NCBI GenBank assembly: GCA_030040175.1
Contig: JASHUF010000266.1
Coordinates: forward strand, 1-8,893
Length of the DNA stretch: 8,893 nt
Reading direction: 5' to 3'
From: Acidobacteriaceae bacterium
GTDB lineage: Bacteria; Acidobacteriota; Terriglobia; Terriglobales; Acidobacteriaceae
Shown here one piece after another: positions 1 through 5,264 of the stretch (position 1 is its first letter; the number at the start of each line of letters is the position of its first letter). The notes under the pieces are model-generated. The model did no database searches, was not told the origin of the DNA, and saw nothing but the letters and a program-made list of their open reading frames with translations. The position numbers and the translations under genes are program-made.

Positions 1-2
1 TG

Positions 3-371
3 CTGCGCTACTCCAACCAGGTAAACGGGGCCGAGTGGCTGGTGGTGACCAAGCTCGATGTGCTCGATGAGCTCGCTGAGATTCCCGTGTGTGTCGGCTA
101 TGAGATCGGCGGCAAAGTGACGGACGAAGTTCCCGCGGACGTGTATGGCCTGGAGCAGATCACGCCGCGTTACACAACGCTGAAGGGCTGGCGGCAATCG
201 ACCGAGGGCGTAACAGAGTTTGAACGGCTGCCGGCAGCGGCGCGCGAGTATTTAATGTTTCAGGAGCGTGAAAGCGGGGCGCGCATCGGCATGATTTCCA
301 CCGGGCCGGACCGCGCCCAGACCATCCTTCTGCCGGAGTTTGCCCGCGCGCTCGAGACTCTTTACGCTTAA
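3..371 (+). CDS. purA: Adenylosuccinate synthetase, C-terminal part (cut by window start)
   Basis: The reading frame is open from the first complete codon at base 3 to a TAA at 369-371, so only the last ~122 residues are present and the start lies outside the window. PurA condenses IMP and aspartate using GTP to give adenylosuccinate, the first committed step to AMP, in the cytosol. The visible sequence matches the end of the family: TKLDVLD near the beginning (the guanine-binding LTKLDVL motif), then CVGYEI, a P-x-Y-x-x-L-x-GW stretch, LPAAAREYL and the near-terminal STGPDR followed by a TI pair. The protein ends a few residues after this block, as PurA normally does, so the C terminus is intact. 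An internal ATG at 42 is not the real start, because the homology extends upstream of it. No clear terminator follows, and the next gene begins 67 nt downstream. Confidence 0.93.
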   Translation: MRYSNQVNGAEWLVVTKLDVLDELAEIPVCVGYEIGGKVTDEVPADVYGLEQITPRYTTLKGWRQSTEGVTEFERLPAAAREYLMFQERESGARIGMISTGPDRAQTILLPEFARALETLYA

Positions 372-405
372 TTGCAGCCCGCACATGTACACTTGAGTAA
401 CCTTC

Positions 406-430
406 CCGCCGGCCAGGCGGAGATAAGGAA
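406..430 (+). promoter_or_regulatory. Hairpin abutting the ribosome binding site of the ABM gene
   Basis: CCGCC (406-410) and GGCGG (416-420) form a 5-bp perfect inverted repeat with a 5-nt GGCCA loop. The purine-rich ribosome-binding segment AGATAAGGA follows at 421-429 and the ATG is at 439. The GGAG at 419-422 is partly inside the stem, while AAGGA (425-429) stays free with 9 nt to the ATG. The hairpin could modulate initiation or simply be chance in GC-rich DNA; function is inferred only. Confidence 0.3.
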
Positions 431-438
431 TTGCCCCC

Positions 439-726
439 ATGATCAGCTACCTTGTCCGGTTCAAGTTTGCTTCGGAAGATCGCACGGAGATCGCGGAGAT
501 TCTGCGCAACCTGGCCGAGGCCTCGCGCCGGGAACCGGGCTGCCTCAGCTTTATTCCCCACCAGGTGCAGGAAGATCCGGACACGGTGCTGATTTATGAG
601 CAATATCGCGACGATGAAGGGCTGGCCGCGCATCGGGATTCGGCGTACTACAAGAAGTACGTTGTGGGCGGGTTGTACCAGAAGATGCGGGAACGCAGTC
701 TCGAGAACCTGATCGCTCTCGTTTGA
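439..726 (+). CDS. Antibiotic biosynthesis monooxygenase (ABM)/YgiN-type small protein
   Basis: This 95-residue protein has the size and pattern of single-domain ABM/YgiN-like dimeric alpha-beta barrels: a beta-strand start (MISYLVRFKF), a helix with alternating charge, the SRREPGCLSF segment (the family's EPGCL-x-Y/F), a strand with YEQYRDDEGL and a helix starting at AAHRDSAYYKKY, which matches the usual aH-x-x-S-x-x-y/f motif. Members act as cofactor-independent oxygenases or quinol oxidases, or have no known substrate, so the exact reaction cannot be told here. No signal peptide is seen, so it should be cytosolic. The start is set by AAGGA 9 nt upstream. It sits 67 nt after purA, and nothing shows that they share a function. 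The TGA stop is at 724-726. Confidence 0.85.
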   Translation: MISYLVRFKFASEDRTEIAEILRNLAEASRREPGCLSFIPHQVQEDPDTVLIYEQYRDDEGLAAHRDSAYYKKYVVGGLYQKMRERSLENLIALV

Positions 727-875
727 GCCGTTTTTTGCGTCAAAAGAGAGAGAGCGCGCGGGCGATGCCCGGCCTCGACGCGCTCGAGTGGATAAGGATG
801 CACCAACGGAACCCATGCTCCGGCCGGATTGGCGTTGACCGGCAAAGCGGTCCGGGGCTACCATCCGATACGCGT

Positions 876-1388
876 ATGACGCGCTCGCCGACCGACCCCT
901 GGAAATGCTTTTACCGGCTTCGCGCGGGGCGGGCGATTGTGGCCGCGCTGACGCTTTGCGTTTGCGCCGGCACGCTGGCGGCCGGTGTTCCCAAAACGCA
1001 AAAACACGAGCGCCGTCACGAGATCGATCATCTCGAAGACGTGTGGCGCGACGCGATGCTCAAAGACGACATTACCGCAATGAGCGGACTGCTGGCCGAG
1101 GATTACATGGCCATCACGCCCTCGGGCACGCTGCAGACCAAGGATGAAGCCCTGGCCAACCTGCATCGCGCGCACTTCACGAGCCTTGAAATCTCAGACC
1201 GCAAGGTGCGCTTTTACGGAACCACGGCGCTGGTGACGTCAACGGCCGATGTACAGGCGACGACGCCGGACGGCGATATCTCCGGGAGCTACCGCTACAC
1301 GCGCGTTTACGTGGAGGGCCCGCCCGGAGTGTGGAAGATTGTGAGCTTCGAGGCCAACAAGATTCTCACCCCGGCCGAGCACAAATGA
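876..1388 (+). CDS. Exported SnoaL-like / DUF4440 (NTF2-fold) protein
   Basis: I choose the ATG at 876, giving 170 residues. The frame stays open upstream to a TTG at 723 that overlaps the previous stop, but only the downstream start puts a signal peptide at the N terminus: basic residues, then AIVAALTLCVCAGTLAAG (about residues 20-37) with an A-x-A-type cleavage site before VPKTQK. The mature part (about 48-165) fits the SnoaL/DUF4440 NTF2-like fold: a long helix IDHLEDVWRDAMLKDD, then AEDYMAITPSGTLQTKDEAL (the family's d-D-y-x-x-x-x-p-x-G-x-x-x-x-K-x-x-x pattern), and beta strands ending in GVWKIVSFEANK. Such domains bind small hydrophobic ligands, act as isomerases or cyclases, or serve as scaffolds; the role here is unknown, probably periplasmic. 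No strong Shine-Dalgarno precedes 876, so the start is less certain than the family. Confidence 0.75.
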   Translation: MTRSPTDPWKCFYRLRAGRAIVAALTLCVCAGTLAAGVPKTQKHERRHEIDHLEDVWRDAMLKDDITAMSGLLAEDYMAITPSGTLQTKDEALANLHRAHFTSLEISDRKVRFYGTTALVTSTADVQATTPDGDISGSYRYTRVYVEGPPGVWKIVSFEANKILTPAEHK

Positions 1389-1406
1389 TTTTCACCAGCA
1401 ATTCAC

Positions 1407-1419
1407 TAAAATAAACCGA
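1407..1419 (+). promoter_or_regulatory. Candidate -10 element driving a leaderless mutM transcript
   Basis: TAAAAT at 1407-1412 matches the TATAAT consensus at five of six positions. The six bases 1413-1418 follow, then the A of the mutM ATG at 1419, which is the spacing expected if transcription starts on that A. No purine-rich ribosome-binding site lies between the previous stop (1388) and the ATG. The -35 region is weak (A/T-rich bases around 1384-1391 without a good TTGACA). Confidence 0.4.
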
Positions 1420-2264
1420 TGCCGGAGCTGCCCGAGGTGGAGACCATCGCCCGCGGCGTGGATGCGCGCGTGCGCGGCGATCGCGTGGTCGAAGCGTGGT
1501 TCAGCGGCGAGCGGGAGCCGTTCAAGACGCCGCCGGTGCGGCAGGCGCAGGGACTGGCGGGGCGCGCATTTCTTTCCGTCTATCGCGCGGGTAAACACAT
1601 TGTGTGCGCGATGGGGCCGGCCGCGGATGAGCGCCTGCGCGACGGCGAGCAAGCGGAAGCGCAGTGGATTGTCCACCTGGGCATGACCGGCCGCCTGCTG
1701 GTGACCACGGCGGCAGCGCCGGCGGAGAAACACACGCATGCGCGGCTTACGCTCAAGAGCGGGCGCGAGCTGCGTTTTGTGGATCCGCGGCGGTTCGGGC
1801 GGCTCGAATTCCGCGAGCTCCAGCGGGGCCCGGCGTTTGGCGCGCCGGGCGCGGAGCCGCTCGAGATTGGCGCCGCCGCATTTGCGGCGCTCTTCCGCGG
1901 GCGGCGCACCTCCATCAAGGCGGCGCTGCTCAACCAGAAGCTGCTGGCCGGTGTGGGCAATATCTATGCGGATGAGAGCCTGTTCCGCGCGGGCATCCGG
2001 CCGCGGCGGATAGCCGGACGACTGAGCCGCGCCGAGCTCGAACAGCTGCGGCAGGCGCTCAAGAAAGTGCTCCGTCACGCCATCCGCCTTGGAGGCTCTT
2101 CGGTGAACGACTACGTGGACGCCGAGGGCGAGCGGGGCTTTTTTCAGCTCCAGCACTTCGTGTATCAGCGCGCAGGCGAGCCGTGCCGGCGATGCGCAAC
2201 GCCGATCCGGCGAATCGTGATTGCCGGGCGGGGCACGCATTATTGTCCGGCATGCCAGCATTGA
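1419..2264 (+). CDS. mutM: Formamidopyrimidine-DNA glycosylase (MutM/Fpg)
   Basis: This bifunctional glycosylase/AP lyase removes 8-oxoguanine and ring-opened purines from DNA. The 281 residues are close to the family length (about 270). The N terminus is the canonical MPELPEVET, with the catalytic Pro (exposed after Met removal) and Glu. Lys59 lies in YRAGKH, corresponding to E. coli Lys57. IVHLGMTGRL is at 84-93 and FVDPRRFGRLE at 120-130. The helix-two-turn-helix region holds LLAGVGNIYADESLF (175-189), including the conserved Asn181. The C-terminal zinc finger has CxxC at 256/259 and CxxC at 276/279, with the lesion-recognition Arg in AGRGTHYC (about 271). Between the two N-terminal strands there is a short charged insertion (about 69-81, ERLRDGEQAEAQ). 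All key residues are present, so it should be active. It starts 31 nt after the DUF4440 stop, without a visible Shine-Dalgarno. Confidence 0.96.
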   Translation: MPELPEVETIARGVDARVRGDRVVEAWFSGEREPFKTPPVRQAQGLAGRAFLSVYRAGKHIVCAMGPAADERLRDGEQAEAQWIVHLGMTGRLLVTTAAAPAEKHTHARLTLKSGRELRFVDPRRFGRLEFRELQRGPAFGAPGAEPLEIGAAAFAALFRGRRTSIKAALLNQKLLAGVGNIYADESLFRAGIRPRRIAGRLSRAELEQLRQALKKVLRHAIRLGGSSVNDYVDAEGERGFFQLQHFVYQRAGEPCRRCATPIRRIVIAGRGTHYCPACQH

Positions 2265-2280
2265 CATCCGGTCCGGCGGC

Positions 2281-2309
2281 CGCTGCCAAACCGGCAGTTA
2301 TGGTTTTTT
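2281..2309 (+). terminator. Possible intrinsic terminator after mutM
   Basis: CTGCC (2283-2287) pairs with GGCAG (2293-2297) around the loop AAACC, and a six-T run lies at 2304-2309. The stem is short and six bases separate it from the T run. An alternative pairing of AAACC with GGTTT just before the T run is also possible. The position 17 nt after the stop supports a terminator, but the structure is not textbook. Confidence 0.42.
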
Positions 2310-2440
2310 GAAGTTTTCGCCTTTTCTACCTCCCATATTCAACAAACCCGTATCTGGAAATCGAGGCTAACTAATTGATTGAATTGAGAGTTGCAAACGG
2401 CCCGCGAATTGCTGGAACTATTACGCCAGTGATGTTTGAA

Positions 2441-2640
2441 AAGCTGCCGCCTTTGGGGGCAGCTTGGAGCAAAGCAGGCGCCCGGCGAGAGCAAACGGCT
2501 AACGACCGTTCCTGAAATGAAGGAAGAGCCCGCCGGGATAGCTTGCATCCGGTGCGGCGGAGACGATCCGCCGTCCACGACCTGCCGGGGGAGGCCAGTG
2601 CACGTCGCATCCGAAGCGCCACTCGCTGAGAGTGGCGCTT
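2441..2640 (+). ncRNA. Candidate structured RNA (hairpins, three-way junction, terminal hairpin)
   Basis: Perfect pairings read directly from the sequence: AAGCTGCC 2441-2448 with GGCAGCTT 2458-2465; CCCGGCG 2481-2487 with CGCCGGG 2531-2537, which encloses two smaller hairpins (AACGG 2494-2498 with CCGTT 2506-2510, and TTCCT 2509-2513 with AGGAA 2521-2525, sharing two bases); CGGCGGA 2555-2561 with TCCGCCG 2567-2573; and AAGCGCCACTC 2614-2624 with GAGTGGCGCTT 2630-2640. Such a density of uninterrupted stems outside coding sequence suggests a folded transcript about 200 nt long. I do not recognise a known family, and the orientation is uncertain because the first hairpin looks more like a terminator on the minus strand. 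It could also be clustered operator or repeat DNA. Confidence 0.35.
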
Positions 2641-2645
2641 TCGTG
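2614..2645 (+). terminator. Strong 11-bp hairpin, possible terminator
   Basis: A perfect 11-bp stem (2614-2624 with 2630-2640) has a 5-nt GCTGA loop. It is followed on the + strand by TCGTG, so with the last stem bases the downstream tract is only CTTTCG. The stem is strong but the U tract is poor, so it may act as a terminator of a + strand transcript starting near 2400, or as a stable structural end of an RNA. It is the most stable local hairpin in this intergenic region. Confidence 0.38.
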
Positions 2646-2651
2646 TTCATG

Positions 2652-2840
2652 GGGCCTGAGCGGGTTCCCGGCCGGGCAAGAAACACCTCTTGCCAGCCGT
2701 TTGCCTTCGCTGTACTATCGAAATTGCCTATCACGCGGCTGACGCGGACCACCGTGTTTGGGGTGGGCAAGCTCGCCGCCGAGCCGGCAGGTCTCCGATA
2801 ACAGCTCATAACCTAAGCCGGCTGTACGGGGCTCAGGCTC
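2652..2840 (+). other. Long-range complementary pair closing a ~190-nt segment
   Basis: GCCTGAGC at 2654-2661 is the exact reverse complement of GCTCAGGC at 2831-2838. Two more outward pairs (one G-U) make a 10-bp helix between 2652-2661 and 2831-2840. Inside lie GGCAAGA/TCTTGCC (2676-2682 with 2690-2696) and a CCACC/GGTGG stem near 2750-2768. A closed rod of this length resembles small regulatory RNAs such as 6S in outline, but I cannot match a 6S consensus, and an 8-bp match across 170 nt can occur by chance. Confidence 0.22.
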
Positions 2841-3260
2841 GCATAGGAAGGGGCACACCCGAGAAAAAGAGGGCATTTCGTGTCTATCCGGAAGAGCGGA
2901 TGGAGACGGAAATGCGGCTTCTGCGCGGTGTGCGGCCAAGGAATTTTCCAGAGAGTTGGAATCGCCGGGCGATGGAGTGCGCGCCGGTTTGCCTCTGGGG
3001 AGGAAAACACCGCCGGCGCCGATGAAGCCGGCAACTTGCTTCGAAAAGATGCGTGGCCGCGGGAGTCAATTTCCGCTCCATGGCACAGAAAGTCTCGCCA
3101 GGGTGAAGGCCGGCGCCGTGAGGACGGCAACCCAGGGAGCCGAGGCGGAACGCAGGAGAGACGGCGCCCAAGCGCAGGCCGTCGAGGGCCGCGCCGGACG
3201 CTGTGCGCCGCGCGGGAGAACAGCGGGAAGGCTCCCCTGCGCAAGCAACAACCGGGCTCA

Positions 3261-3305
3261 AGTTCGATGCACTAGATTGCAAAGCACCAGACTGCAAAGT
3301 ACCAG
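3261..3305 (+). repeat. 15-bp tandem near-repeats ahead of the pseudo-receiver gene
   Basis: Units at 3276-3290 (ATTGCAAAGCACCAG) and 3291-3305 (ACTGCAAAGTACCAG) differ at two of 15 positions. The preceding 15 bases (3261-3275) match more loosely (about 10 of 15). The last unit runs into the ribosome-binding site AGGAAG (3304-3309). It could be a slippage-derived spacer or a protein or RNA-binding site near the start codon. Confidence 0.6.
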
Positions 3306-3316
3306 GAAGTACACGC

Positions 3317-4201
3317 ATGACGACAGAATCGACGCAGCCTCAGCCGGAGCTGGGGCCCGCACCTGACAATGGCCAGGTGCAGTCGCAAGGACACCGGCGC
3401 CGCCGGCGCCGCCGCAAGAACAAATCCAGCCAGCAGGGCCCGGCGCAGAACCAGCAGGCGCAGCAGGGCCAACCCCAGGCTCAGGCGCAGCAGCCCGCGC
3501 ACGGCAAGCAGCACCAGGGCCCGAGCCGGAGGAAGAAGAAATTCTTCCAGAAGAATGCCGGCGCGGCGCCGTCGCCGGGCAACAGCATCGGCAGCCACGG
3601 ACAAGGGAAGCGCAAGAACAAGCAGAAGGGTCCGCGGGAGTTTGTGGGGCCGATGGACCACAGCTACCGCGCGGTGAACGGCAACGTGGCCGACGGTCCG
3701 CCCTCGACCATCCAGATCGGCGGCAACAGCCACGGCGCGTACTATCACGACGCCTATGTGCAACCGCCCGCGGCGCCGGTGCGCGCCGATGCGCCGACGC
3801 GCATCTTCTGCTTCATCGAGGATCTGTTCTTCCTGGCCAAGATCCAGGAGACGGCGCGCAAGCTGGGCGTGAAGGTGGAGTTTGCCAAGGGCGACAAGGA
3901 CGTGGTGATGCGCATCCTGGAGGCGCCCGACGCCGAGCGGCCCGCGCTGCTGGTCTTCGACTTGAACAACCTGAACGCGAAACCAATGACCCTGATTCCG
4001 AAGTTCCGCGCCAAGTTCAAAAAGTCCGTGTCGATCATCGGCTTTTTGAGCCACGTGCAGGGCGACCTGAAGCTCAAGGGCGTAGAGGCGGGGTGCGACG
4101 TGGTCATGCCGCGCTCGGCGTTTTCGCAGAGCCTGCCCAACCTGCTCCGCCGCTATGGCGTGGAGGAGGAAGAGGAATTCGCGCCGCAGGCGGCGTTGTA
4201 A
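3317..4201 (+). CDS. Basic disordered N terminus fused to a degenerate receiver-like domain
   Basis: The ATG at 3317 is chosen because AGGAAG lies 7 nt upstream (3304-3309); the frame remains open further up without support. The protein has 294 residues. Residues 1-160 look disordered: seven consecutive Arg at 27-33 within a basic patch ending KNK, a Gln/Ala-rich run (39-60), a second basic patch RRKKKFFQKN (71-80) and a third around KRKNKQK (98-104). Residues 161-282 resemble a CheY-type receiver: a first strand RIFCFIED with acidic E168/D169, a strand ALLVFDLNN with D215 at the phospho-acceptor position, a strand SIIGFLSH at 239-246, and a final strand DVVMPRS where the usual Lys before Pro is replaced by Met264. 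The tail is acidic (five Glu at 283-287). A nucleic-acid-binding role for the basic half and a phosphorylation-independent fold for the other half are inferences. I know no name for it. A 1-kb non-coding region lies upstream and 289 nt separate it from the next gene. Confidence 0.78.
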   Translation: MTTESTQPQPELGPAPDNGQVQSQGHRRRRRRRKNKSSQQGPAQNQQAQQGQPQAQAQQPAHGKQHQGPSRRKKKFFQKNAGAAPSPGNSIGSHGQGKRKNKQKGPREFVGPMDHSYRAVNGNVADGPPSTIQIGGNSHGAYYHDAYVQPPAAPVRADAPTRIFCFIEDLFFLAKIQETARKLGVKVEFAKGDKDVVMRILEAPDAERPALLVFDLNNLNAKPMTLIPKFRAKFKKSVSIIGFLSHVQGDLKLKGVEAGCDVVMPRSAFSQSLPNLLRRYGVEEEEEFAPQAAL

Positions 4202-4490
4202 GGCGGGGACCAAGGACACAATACTTCTTCATCCGCCGTTGTTCGCGCAGCTGGCTGCTTGCCCTTTCCCTTGCTCGCGCGGCTCGCCATCCCTGTTCCC
4301 TCATTCCCTGACGGGAAAATACCTGTTTGAACAGATTTTTCGCCACGCGGCGGGAATCCCCGAAGCATGGTGGCGAATCATAGAAGAGCGCCGGCTTCAA
4401 GGTGTGCGCCCCGGTCTTTGCGGGGATGCATTGAAGCGGGGGTGCGGCGCATTGAGGAAGCAGTCAGAGAAAGGGGAAGGGAACAAAGCG
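4202..4490. other. Intergenic leader with inverted repeats before the nitroreductase
   Basis: No gene is supported here. The first ~110 nt are pyrimidine-rich, with a CCCTGTTCCC stretch at 4291-4300 related to the tandem heptamers at 5211. A small palindrome CTGTT-TG-AACAG occupies 4323-4334 next to five T's, a possible operator-like site. TTCGCCAC (4339-4346) pairs perfectly with GTGGCGAA (4370-4377), enclosing a GGGA/TCCC stem, so this part of a transcript could form a hairpin. CCCC/GGGG pairing is also possible around 4411-4426. None of these resembles a known riboswitch class to me. Confidence 0.4.
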
Positions 4491-5108
4491 ATGACGATGA
4501 CGGCGCAAGAGGCGGATCGGATCAAGCAGGCGATTCCGTCCGACGGGGTTTTGCCGGTGTTTCACCAGCGGTGGAGCGCGCGGGCGTTTGCGGACCGGGA
4601 GGTGACCCAGGAGGAACTGCGGCGCGTGTTCGAGGCGGCTCGGTGGGCGCCTTCGAGCGGCAACGAGCAGCCATGGCGCTACGTGGTGGGGACGCGGGGA
4701 ACGGAGACGCACAAAAAGATTCTCGAGTCGCTGATGCCGGGCAACCATGTGTGGGCGAAGAAAGCTCCGGTGCTGATGATCGGCGTGGCCAAGACGCGGT
4801 TCAGCAAGGACGACCGCCCCAATCACTATGCGGTGTTCGACCTGGGCGCGTCGACCGCGTACCTGGTGCTGCAGGCGGCGGCGTTGGGACTCACAACCCA
4901 CCAGATGGCGGGATTCGACCGGGAAAAGGCGCGGACGCTGCTCGCGATTCCGGATGGGTATGACTTCGGGGCGGCCATTGCGCTGGGCTATCAGGGTGAG
5001 CCGGAGACGCTGGCGAACGAAGAGCTGATCCAGCGGGAGACGGCGCCGCGCGAGCGGAGGCCGCTGCGGGAGATTGTTTTCGCGGAGTGGGGAAAAGGAT
5101 TGTTTTAG
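4491..5108 (+). CDS. Nitroreductase-family FMN-dependent oxidoreductase
   Basis: The start at 4491 follows a strong purine-rich site (GGGAAGGGA at about 4474-4482); the in-frame ATG six bases further (4497) is an alternative. The product has 205 residues, usual for single-domain nitroreductases, which are homodimeric FMN flavoproteins reducing nitro groups, quinones or other acceptors with NAD(P)H. Visible family features are RWSARAFADREV (28-39, the R-x-S-x-R phosphate/FMN-binding start), the helix EELRRVFEAARWAPSSGNEQPWRYVV (41-66) with the APSSxNxQPW FMN-contact motif, AVFDLGASTAYLVLQAAALGL (114-134), the dimer/FMN helix region, and a C-terminal IALGYQGE segment (163-170), the GYP-type loop. 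No signal peptide is seen, so it should be cytosolic. The substrate cannot be predicted. It is 156 nt ahead of the next gene and is probably transcribed separately from the upstream pseudo-receiver gene. Confidence 0.92.
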   Translation: MTMTAQEADRIKQAIPSDGVLPVFHQRWSARAFADREVTQEELRRVFEAARWAPSSGNEQPWRYVVGTRGTETHKKILESLMPGNHVWAKKAPVLMIGVAKTRFSKDDRPNHYAVFDLGASTAYLVLQAAALGLTTHQMAGFDREKARTLLAIPDGYDFGAAIALGYQGEPETLANEELIQRETAPRERRPLREIVFAEWGKGLF

Positions 5109-5210
5109 CGAGGCCGGCGGCGTGAGCGGAGCCGGCAGCGCCAGTGCGTGAGCAGGTCAGCCGGCGCGTCTTCTGGCGCTTGGTTTCCCGCGTCTCGTTT
5201 CTCGCTTGCT

Positions 5211-5233
5211 CCCTGTTCCCTGTTCCCTGTTCC
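5211..5233 (+). repeat. Tandem heptamer repeat CCCTGTT, 3.3 copies
   Basis: CCCTGTT is repeated exactly at 5211-5217, 5218-5224 and 5225-5231, with two further matching bases. It lies about 30 nt upstream of the ribosome-binding site of the YdcF-like gene. Related bases (CCCTGTTCCCT) occur at 4291-4301. Such repeats can vary in copy number by slippage. If the YdcF frame were translated from an upstream codon, a 7-bp unit would shift it. Confidence 0.85.
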
Positions 5234-5264
5234 GATAGAGTGGAATCTGGAGGCGGGTGACCGG

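Larger units (their letters stand above)
2265..3316. other. 1.05-kb gene-free region rich in inverted repeats
   Basis: Open frames exist on both strands, but their translations are Arg/Ser/Pro-rich and low in complexity, lack recognisable motifs and lack ribosome-binding sites, so I call no gene. The first ~170 nt (about 2295-2440) is clearly more AT-rich than the neighbouring genes, as expected for a promoter-bearing region, although I cannot pick a convincing -35/-10 pair. From 2441 on there are several well-formed hairpins (listed separately), a long-range complementarity (2652-2661 with 2831-2840), and further short stems at GGCAAGA/TCTTGCC (2676-2696). The last 60 nt carry 15-bp near-direct repeats ahead of the next gene. 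A 5' untranslated region, one or more small RNAs, or a decayed gene would all fit. Confidence 0.6.

Noticed and set aside
723..875. Upstream TTG start of the DUF4440 frame
   Set aside because: It would add 51 residues ahead of a clear signal peptide; the ATG at 876 gives a normal exported protein.
1392..2267. Long minus-strand open frame opposite mutM
   Set aside because: It is a GC-rich shadow of the well-supported mutM reading frame with no recognisable protein features. The same applies to the minus-strand frames opposite the pseudo-receiver gene, the beta-barrel gene and glgC.
2640..2860. 6S RNA or cobalamin riboswitch (AGACCTGCC on the minus strand near 2790)
   Set aside because: Only fragments of the consensus are present, and flanking conserved boxes and a plausible downstream gene are missing.
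2960..3035. Fluoride riboswitch-like GGCGATGG at 2967
   Set aside because: The loop cannot pair with the downstream CCGATGAAGCC segment as the pseudoknot requires.
3016..3100. SAM-I riboswitch-like pieces (GATGAAGCCGGCAAC at 3021-3035, GTCAATTTCC near 3064, GAAAGTCTC near 3090)
   Set aside because: The order is suggestive, but the conserved 5' segment of the aptamer and the GGTGC before AATTCC are missing, and the downstream gene has no methionine link.
2960..3260. RNase P RNA (AGGGTGAA at 3101 and GAGGAAA at 3000)
   Set aside because: The GAGGAAAGTCC and GGTAAGAGC cores and the CAGAACCCGGCTTA-like end are absent; the short matches are chance.
2880..3275. Open frames in the 2.3-3.3 kb spacer on both strands
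   Set aside because: Translations are Arg/Ser/Pro/Gly-rich without motifs, several frames are open at once as expected in GC-rich DNA, and no ribosome-binding sites were seen.
5148..5264. N-terminal extension of the YdcF-like frame
   Set aside because: It runs through CCCTGTT repeats with no ribosome site, whereas GTG 5265 has GGAGG upstream and precedes the membrane segment.
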